Source: Gammaproteobacteria bacterium (lineage in GTDB: Bacteria; Pseudomonadota; Gammaproteobacteria; UBA6429; Thiohalophilaceae). From it: a DNA stretch of 39,808 nt. The stretch is taken from contig JAOULO010000030.1 of the NCBI GenBank assembly GCA_029881995.1, positions 1 to 39,808 of the forward strand. The letters are read 5' to 3'. Positions within the stretch are counted from its first letter, which is position 1, and each line of letters starts with the position of its first letter. This document shows, one piece after another, positions 35,356 through 39,808 of the stretch. The translations under genes were made by a program, and so were the position numbers. The notes beneath the pieces are model-generated. The model saw only the letters and a program-made list of their open reading frames with translations. It was not told where the DNA came from and did no database searches.

Positions 35356-36609
35356 ATGTCTCTAAAAAAAATAAAAATCACTGTCCACGATCTTGAATTG
35401 GGGATGTATGTCTCTGAACTGGATCGCCCCTGGCTGGAATCACCATTTTTGTTTCAGGGTTTCATTATTGAGACTGAAGAGGTATTACAACAGCTTAAAG
35501 AGACCTGTGAATTTGTCTTTATCGATGTTGAAGAATCTGAACCGGTCGTTCGAGAACGCTTACAAACCATTTCTTCCCAACAAAATGAGTTAGAGATGAC
35601 TGCAACTGAAATGGAGCTAGTCAGCGATGATTCGACTGAGCTGGATTTTCATGAACAGTTACGTCAGGCCAAGCTGATTTATGATCGGACTCGGGGTTAT
35701 ATCGATCAGGCGCTCAATGATGCACGTATAGGCAACAGTATTGATACCAAACAGGCTAGGGTCCTGGTTAAGGAAATGGCAGAAAATATTGCCCGTAGTC
35801 CAAATGCCATGGTCTGGTTGACGCACCTGAAAAACAGGGATGAGTATACCTCAATACATTGCATGAATGTCTGTATCCTTGCGCTGAGTTTTGGTCGTTT
35901 TGTCGGTCTGGAAAAAAATGATCTTGAGCTGTTGGGTTTAGGGGCGCTACTACATGATCTAGGTAAGATGTATGTACCTGATGAGATATTAAATAAACCC
36001 GGTAAACTGACTGAGGCAGAATTTGAGATTATCAAACGTCATCCTGTAGATGGTCATAAATTACTAAGCACTAAAGATGATATGCCCCAGCTATCACTGG
36101 ATATCGTGCTACATCACCATGAGCGAACAGATGGAGCCGGGTATCCTGCAGGGCTGAAAAACTCGCAAATTCATCAACTGATAAAAATGGCTTCTATTGT
36201 AGATGTCTATGATGCGATCACCAGTGATCGTTGTTACCATGAAGGTATGTCGCCCTATGAAGGGCTTAAAAATATGTATAACTGGACAGAAGGAAATTTC
36301 GATCCTGAATTAATCCAGGAATTTATTAAATGTCTTGGAATCTATCCTATTGGTAGTATTGTGGAACTTAATCAAGGCCAGATAGGTGTGGTTGTGGGTA
36401 TCAATGAACATACCAAATTAAAACCCGTTATATTGCTTGTGATGGATAAAGATAAACAGTACCTAAAAATGCGGAAACTGATAAACCTGGCCAGCCCAAA
36501 ATGGGAAACAGAAGGTCATGTGCTTAGAGTGAGTCGAATATTGCCAGCAAGTGAATATGATATTGATATCAAGGCAATCATTGAGCGGGAAACTAATACA
36601 GCTAGCTGA
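35356..36609 (+). CDS. HD-GYP c-di-GMP phosphodiesterase with DUF3391 domain
   Basis: The product has 417 residues. The N-terminal part (KITVHDLELGMYVSELDRPW and FQGFIIETEEVLQQLKETC) is a DUF3391 sensor-like domain. The C-terminal HD-GYP domain carries His200-Asp201 (HDLGKMYVPDEILNK), the HPVDGHKLL region, HHHERTDGAGYP (residues 253-264, GYP complete) and DVYDAITSDRCYHEGMSPYE. All expected metal ligands appear present, so it is probably an active c-di-GMP hydrolase. The frame begins at a TTG 11 codons earlier, but ATG 35356 starts the domain. The ribosome site is weak. Possible roles in motility or biofilm are inference. Confidence 0.93.
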   Translation: MSLKKIKITVHDLELGMYVSELDRPWLESPFLFQGFIIETEEVLQQLKETCEFVFIDVEESEPVVRERLQTISSQQNELEMTATEMELVSDDSTELDFHEQLRQAKLIYDRTRGYIDQALNDARIGNSIDTKQARVLVKEMAENIARSPNAMVWLTHLKNRDEYTSIHCMNVCILALSFGRFVGLEKNDLELLGLGALLHDLGKMYVPDEILNKPGKLTEAEFEIIKRHPVDGHKLLSTKDDMPQLSLDIVLHHHERTDGAGYPAGLKNSQIHQLIKMASIVDVYDAITSDRCYHEGMSPYEGLKNMYNWTEGNFDPELIQEFIKCLGIYPIGSIVELNQGQIGVVVGINEHTKLKPVILLVMDKDKQYLKMRKLINLASPKWETEGHVLRVSRILPASEYDIDIKAIIERETNTAS

Positions 36610-36665
36610 ATATCAGATATAATTATCTATCAATAACCATATTAACATTTTGTTCATCAAATCAT

Positions 36666-37583
36666 ATGTACGCTTTATCAATTCGAGATTTAACGAAAAC
36701 CTATAAAGGTGGAATCCAGGCTTTAAGAGGAGTCGATCTGGATATTCCAGAGGGAGATTTTTTTGCATTACTAGGTCCAAATGGAGCTGGAAAATCTACC
36801 ACCATTGGTATTATTTGTTCACTGGTAAATAAGTCATCTGGTACAGTGAAAGTGTTTGAGCATGATATTGATACTGATCTGGAACTGGCCAAGTCGTGTA
36901 TCGGGCTTGTTCCCCAGGAATTCAATTTTAATCAGTTTGAACCTGTGGAAGAAATCGTGGCTGGCCAGGCAGGTTATTACGGTATCGATAGAAAAACCGC
37001 GAGCCAACGAGCTGAAAAATATCTAAAACAACTCAGCCTGTGGGATAAGCGGCGTTCCATGGCCCGTGAATTGTCGGGGGGAATGAAGCGACGATTGATG
37101 ATAGCCCGCGCCCTGATACATGAACCAAGACTGTTGATTCTTGATGAGCCTACCGCTGGGGTAGATATTGAAATACGTCGATCTATGTGGAAATTTCTGA
37201 AAGAGATCAATCAACAGGGAACGACCATCATTCTTACCACTCACTACCTGGAAGAAGCTGAAAACCTGTGTCGAAATATCGCCATTATCAACAATGGTAA
37301 AACGGTTGAAAGCACCGAAATGAAGTCCTTACTCAAGCAGTTACATGTTGAAACATTTATTCTCCAGTTACGAGGTCCCCTTTCGAAAGTTCCGAACATT
37401 GATGGATTTGAAATACGTCAACTTGATGAGCATACGCTTGAAATAGATGTTAAACAGGAAAAAACTATCAATGAAGTATTTTCAGTCTTGATGCAGGAAG
37501 GCATTGTTGTGGAGAGTATGAGAAACAAGTCCAATCGACTCGAAGAGTTGTTTATTAATATGGTTGAGAAACAGACACTATGA
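36666..37583 (+). CDS. ABC-2-type exporter, ATP-binding subunit (YadG-like)
   Basis: The product has 305 residues. The Walker A motif is GPNGAGKST (residues 37-45), the signature is ELSGGMKRR (residues 135-143) and Walker B is LLILDEPT (Asp160, Glu161). The switch His is in LTTHYLEEAE. A C-terminal domain of about 85 residues follows. The sequence most resembles YadG, partner of the permease YadH. Its stop overlaps the permease start by 4 bases (ATGA), so the two are translationally coupled. The cargo is unknown. Confidence 0.95.
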   Translation: MYALSIRDLTKTYKGGIQALRGVDLDIPEGDFFALLGPNGAGKSTTIGIICSLVNKSSGTVKVFEHDIDTDLELAKSCIGLVPQEFNFNQFEPVEEIVAGQAGYYGIDRKTASQRAEKYLKQLSLWDKRRSMARELSGGMKRRLMIARALIHEPRLLILDEPTAGVDIEIRRSMWKFLKEINQQGTTIILTTHYLEEAENLCRNIAIINNGKTVESTEMKSLLKQLHVETFILQLRGPLSKVPNIDGFEIRQLDEHTLEIDVKQEKTINEVFSVLMQEGIVVESMRNKSNRLEELFINMVEKQTL

Positions 37584-38353
37584 ACCTGCAGCAGCAATAT
37601 ATCGCGCTGAATGTAATTTTAGTTAAGGAAATTCGGCGCTTTATCCGTATCTGGGTGCAAACCATATTACCCGCTGTTATTACCATGAGTTTATATTTTG
37701 TGATATTTGGTAATCTGATCGGCTCACAGTTAAATGATATACATGGTTTTAAATACATCGACTATATTGTGCCAGGCATTATCCTGATGGCTATTATCAA
37801 TAACTCCTATGCCAATGTGGTATCTTCATTTTTTAGTGCTAAGTTTCAACGGCATGTAGAAGAGCTTCTGGTTTCACCCATGCCAAATTATCTGATCATT
37901 ATCGGTTATGTTTCTGGTGGTGTGGCAAGGGGGTTGATAGTCGGACTGGCTGTCACTGTGGTAGCGACGTTTTTTATTCAAATTCCATTTGCCAATATAC
38001 CTGTTACCCTATTGGCAGTTGTTCTAACATCAGTTCTTTTTTCGCTGGGAGGGTTTATCAATGCGGTCTATGCTAAAAGTTTTGATGACATCAGCATTAT
38101 TCCAACGTTTGTTTTAACACCATTAACTTATCTTGGTGGAATATTTTATTCAGTCGATATGTTACCTGGTTTCTGGCAATCAGTTTCCCTGGTTAATCCC
38201 ATTCTTTATATGATCAATGCGGCTCGTTATGGGATGTTGGGTGTGTCTGATATCAATATTGATATCGCACTGGGCATGATTATTTTATTTGTAATATTAC
38301 TGTTTTTATTGGCCCTTTATTTATTGAATAAAGGTGTAGGGATTAGAAGCTGA
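37580..38353 (+). CDS. ABC-2-type exporter, permease subunit (YadH-like)
   Basis: The 257-residue product has six hydrophobic segments and the ABC2_membrane pattern: KEIRRFIRIWVQTILPAVI, DYIVPGIILMAIINNSYANV, RHVEELLVSPMPNYLIIIGY and LTPLTYLGGIFYSVDMLPGF, then a last helix ending LLNKGVGIRS. It is the membrane partner of the preceding ATPase. It converges on the FHA gene with 9 bases between the stops. Confidence 0.94.
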   Translation: MNLQQQYIALNVILVKEIRRFIRIWVQTILPAVITMSLYFVIFGNLIGSQLNDIHGFKYIDYIVPGIILMAIINNSYANVVSSFFSAKFQRHVEELLVSPMPNYLIIIGYVSGGVARGLIVGLAVTVVATFFIQIPFANIPVTLLAVVLTSVLFSLGGFINAVYAKSFDDISIIPTFVLTPLTYLGGIFYSVDMLPGFWQSVSLVNPILYMINAARYGMLGVSDINIDIALGMIILFVILLFLLALYLLNKGVGIRS

Positions 38354-38362
38354 ATAGCCAAG

Positions 38363-39409
38363 TTACTGGCAGGAAAAATATATAATATGTTCATTATCCA
38401 CAGTGACTGATTTACCCAGACTAATAAAGCCAGAGCCTGATAGTGGCAGTTCTTCTCTTTGTACGTAGACTTCCTTTCCACCCTGAGTTTTTACAAATGT
38501 GCCATTGGTGCTGGTATCAATTAGAACATACTTACCTTTACGGTACACAATTTTTGCATGTTGACGTGACGCAAGATCAGAGTTAACAACTATGCCACAT
38601 TGCCGCGAACGGCCAATGATAAACTCATCTGAACTTGGAGACATCTCCTTGATCGAATTATGATAAGTCAGATAGAGCTGAACCTCTTTGCTAAACAGGG
38701 AGCGTACTCTGGAAATGTCCAGTTCCTGAGTATGTATACCTGAGTCAGTTTCTTCCAGATCTTCATCTCCATCAGGACCTTGCTGCTCCGGGAGAGCTGA
38801 CGAAACAATATCAATAAAGTTATTTTCACGGTGAAGCAGGAAACGACCAAACTGGTCAAAAAAATTCTCATTAATTAATTTTTCATCGACAGCATAGCGA
38901 CGTTTTCCCAGACTGATAAAATTATTCAGAATTAAAATAATATTGTTATCATCAGGATTGATACAGAATGAAATTGAGCTGCTGATATTTCCAGCTAAAA
39001 CCAGCGTTCTATTATTGATTTTGTAATCAGCACCAGCATTCTTAACCAGTTTCTCAGTTTCATAATCATCACTATTGTTTAAGTCGATACTGCAAATATC
39101 TCGTATCGAAGATTTGAAATTCAAATGGACGTTGTTCTGTTTAGAATTGTTTTCCCAGACCAAATTGTAATTAACCTGTCCCAGGTTTGAAATACTACCA
39201 AGTTGGGGTATTAGCATCTCGACATTGGTGTCAATGTTTAGCTGATTCAGATTATTGGTGAGTTCGTGCAGATAATCGTGGATTTTTTTTAGAGCGCCGA
39301 CAAGTATCGAGTACTGATAACTACTAATGCTACTGGCGGTGGCCTCAGAATCAGGCGTGTGTTCCTGTAGAGCCTCTTTTTGCTGTTTCAGTTCTTCTAA
39401 AATATCCAT
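38363..39409 (-). CDS. FHA-domain protein with uncharacterised N-terminal region
   Basis: The product has 348 residues. The C-terminal ~95 residues form a forkhead-associated domain that binds phosphothreonine: FIIGRSRQCGIVVNSDLASR with QHAKIV and DTSTNGTFV, so the Gly-Arg, Ser-Arg-x-His and Asn-Gly residues are all present. The N-terminus starts with a coiled-coil-like helix (MDILEELKQQKEALQE). About residues 60-240 are not recognisable (a mix of beta-rich and Asn/Asp-rich segments, with a DGDEDLEETDSG linker). No kinase or phosphatase gene is adjacent, so it may act with one elsewhere. Confidence 0.85.
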   Translation of the reverse strand: MDILEELKQQKEALQEHTPDSEATASSISSYQYSILVGALKKIHDYLHELTNNLNQLNIDTNVEMLIPQLGSISNLGQVNYNLVWENNSKQNNVHLNFKSSIRDICSIDLNNSDDYETEKLVKNAGADYKINNRTLVLAGNISSSISFCINPDDNNIILILNNFISLGKRRYAVDEKLINENFFDQFGRFLLHRENNFIDIVSSALPEQQGPDGDEDLEETDSGIHTQELDISRVRSLFSKEVQLYLTYHNSIKEMSPSSDEFIIGRSRQCGIVVNSDLASRQHAKIVYRKGKYVLIDTSTNGTFVKTQGGKEVYVQREELPLSGSGFISLGKSVTVDNEHIIYFSCQ

Positions 39410-39482
39410 GATACGTTCCGTCGATTTGATTTTGTGGGCTATTTTAACAATTTATGGGGCAATATGGAATGAATACGAGCTC

Positions 39483-39808
39483 TTAAACTGCTTTAATCAA
39501 TAACTTATCCAGCCATCTGACAGGTAGAATACGTCTTAATGTGCCAAACAGATAGGTTGGGAATGTGACGTAATAGCGAGGTTTTGGGAATGGATTCTCA
39601 AGGGCGAGGATGACCTTTTTCAGGACCGCTTCAGGTGGCAGGGTAAACTTTACTGCGGCCCCTTCTTTTTTCAACCTCTCTGACATTTTCGCATAGTGTT
39701 CTTTATGTGGGCTGTTTTCGAGGTTAATATTTTTTTCAAATGCATTGAAGGCATTTTCGCGAAAACGGCTAAGAATGGGGCCTGGTTCAATCAGGCTGGT
39801 ATAGATAC
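39483..39808 (-). CDS. Short-chain dehydrogenase/reductase, C-terminal part
   Basis: The minus-strand frame is open to the right edge and gives 107 residues, so the 5' part lies outside the window. It begins within a TSLIEPGPILSRFRENAFNA segment, where I-E-P-G-P-I matches the strand after the SDR active site. It continues with NSPHKEHYAKMSERLKKEGA and VKFTLPPEAVLKKVILALEN, then PFPKPRYYVTFPTYL and a hydrophobic tail. This C-terminal layout matches SDR enzymes of the glucose/short-chain alcohol type. The catalytic Tyr-x-x-x-Lys is not in view. A 73-base gap separates it from the FHA gene start. Confidence 0.8.
   Translation of the reverse strand, partial: IYTSLIEPGPILSRFRENAFNAFEKNINLENSPHKEHYAKMSERLKKEGAAVKFTLPPEAVLKKVILALENPFPKPRYYVTFPTYLFGTLRRILPVRWLDKLLIKAV

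Overview
The window looks like chromosomal DNA from a free-living gammaproteobacterium. The evidence is the gene order ilvB-ilvH-ilvC-psd-like-pssA-leuA, the gammaproteobacterial types of lptF/lptG, holC, pepA, valS and purL, and small families (DUF4124, DUF2970, DUF2173) common in that class. Three tandem DUF2173 (Roadblock/LC7-like) genes hint at a sulfur- or carbon-fixing chemolithotroph lineage, but no energy-metabolism enzyme is present to confirm this, so the lifestyle is inference. No tRNA, rRNA, CRISPR array, transposase or integrase was recognised.

Layout. 1-1210: the end of a TolC-like outer-membrane channel, a periplasmic adaptor and an acylphosphatase (+). 1207-4551: a lytic transglycosylase, proS, a palindromic repeat, a MIF-like tautomerase and a DUF4124 protein (-). 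4740-11197: branched-chain amino acid and phospholipid genes ilvB, ilvH, ilvC, terminator, a PSD-like protein lacking its autocleavage serine, pssA and leuA. The ilvB leader carries a terminator-like hairpin. 11201-13354: family-4 uracil-DNA glycosylase, rimI-like acetyltransferase and an inositol-monophosphatase-family enzyme. 13353-14430: a structured gap that may encode a small RNA, then a polytopic membrane protein (-). 14513-16093: prfC.

16100-18810 is the accessory island. It holds three copies of a 266-316 bp element made almost entirely of nested hairpins. Copies A and B are direct and bracket a cyclic-nucleotide-binding-domain gene. Copies B and C are inverted and bracket an AT-rich orphan gene for a predicted exported protein. 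No transposase is nearby.

18902-21608: an MFS transporter, a Tat-like amidohydrolase and a DUF2970 peptide, probably one transcription unit. 21651-27270 (-): thioesterase, valS, a coiled-coil protein, holC and pepA. 27415-29577: the lptF-lptG pair for lipopolysaccharide export, divergent from pepA. 29582-30109 (-): an RDD membrane protein. 30235-31299: three tandem DUF2173 genes behind a good promoter, followed by purL. 35356-38353: an HD-GYP c-di-GMP phosphodiesterase and an ABC-2 exporter pair. 38363-39808 (-): an FHA-domain protein and the 3' part of a short-chain dehydrogenase cut by the window edge.

Most of the window is core housekeeping. The least explained parts are the hairpin-element island with its orphan gene, the DUF2173 triplet, the degenerate PSD, and the possible RNA regulators before ilvB and after the IMPase gene.
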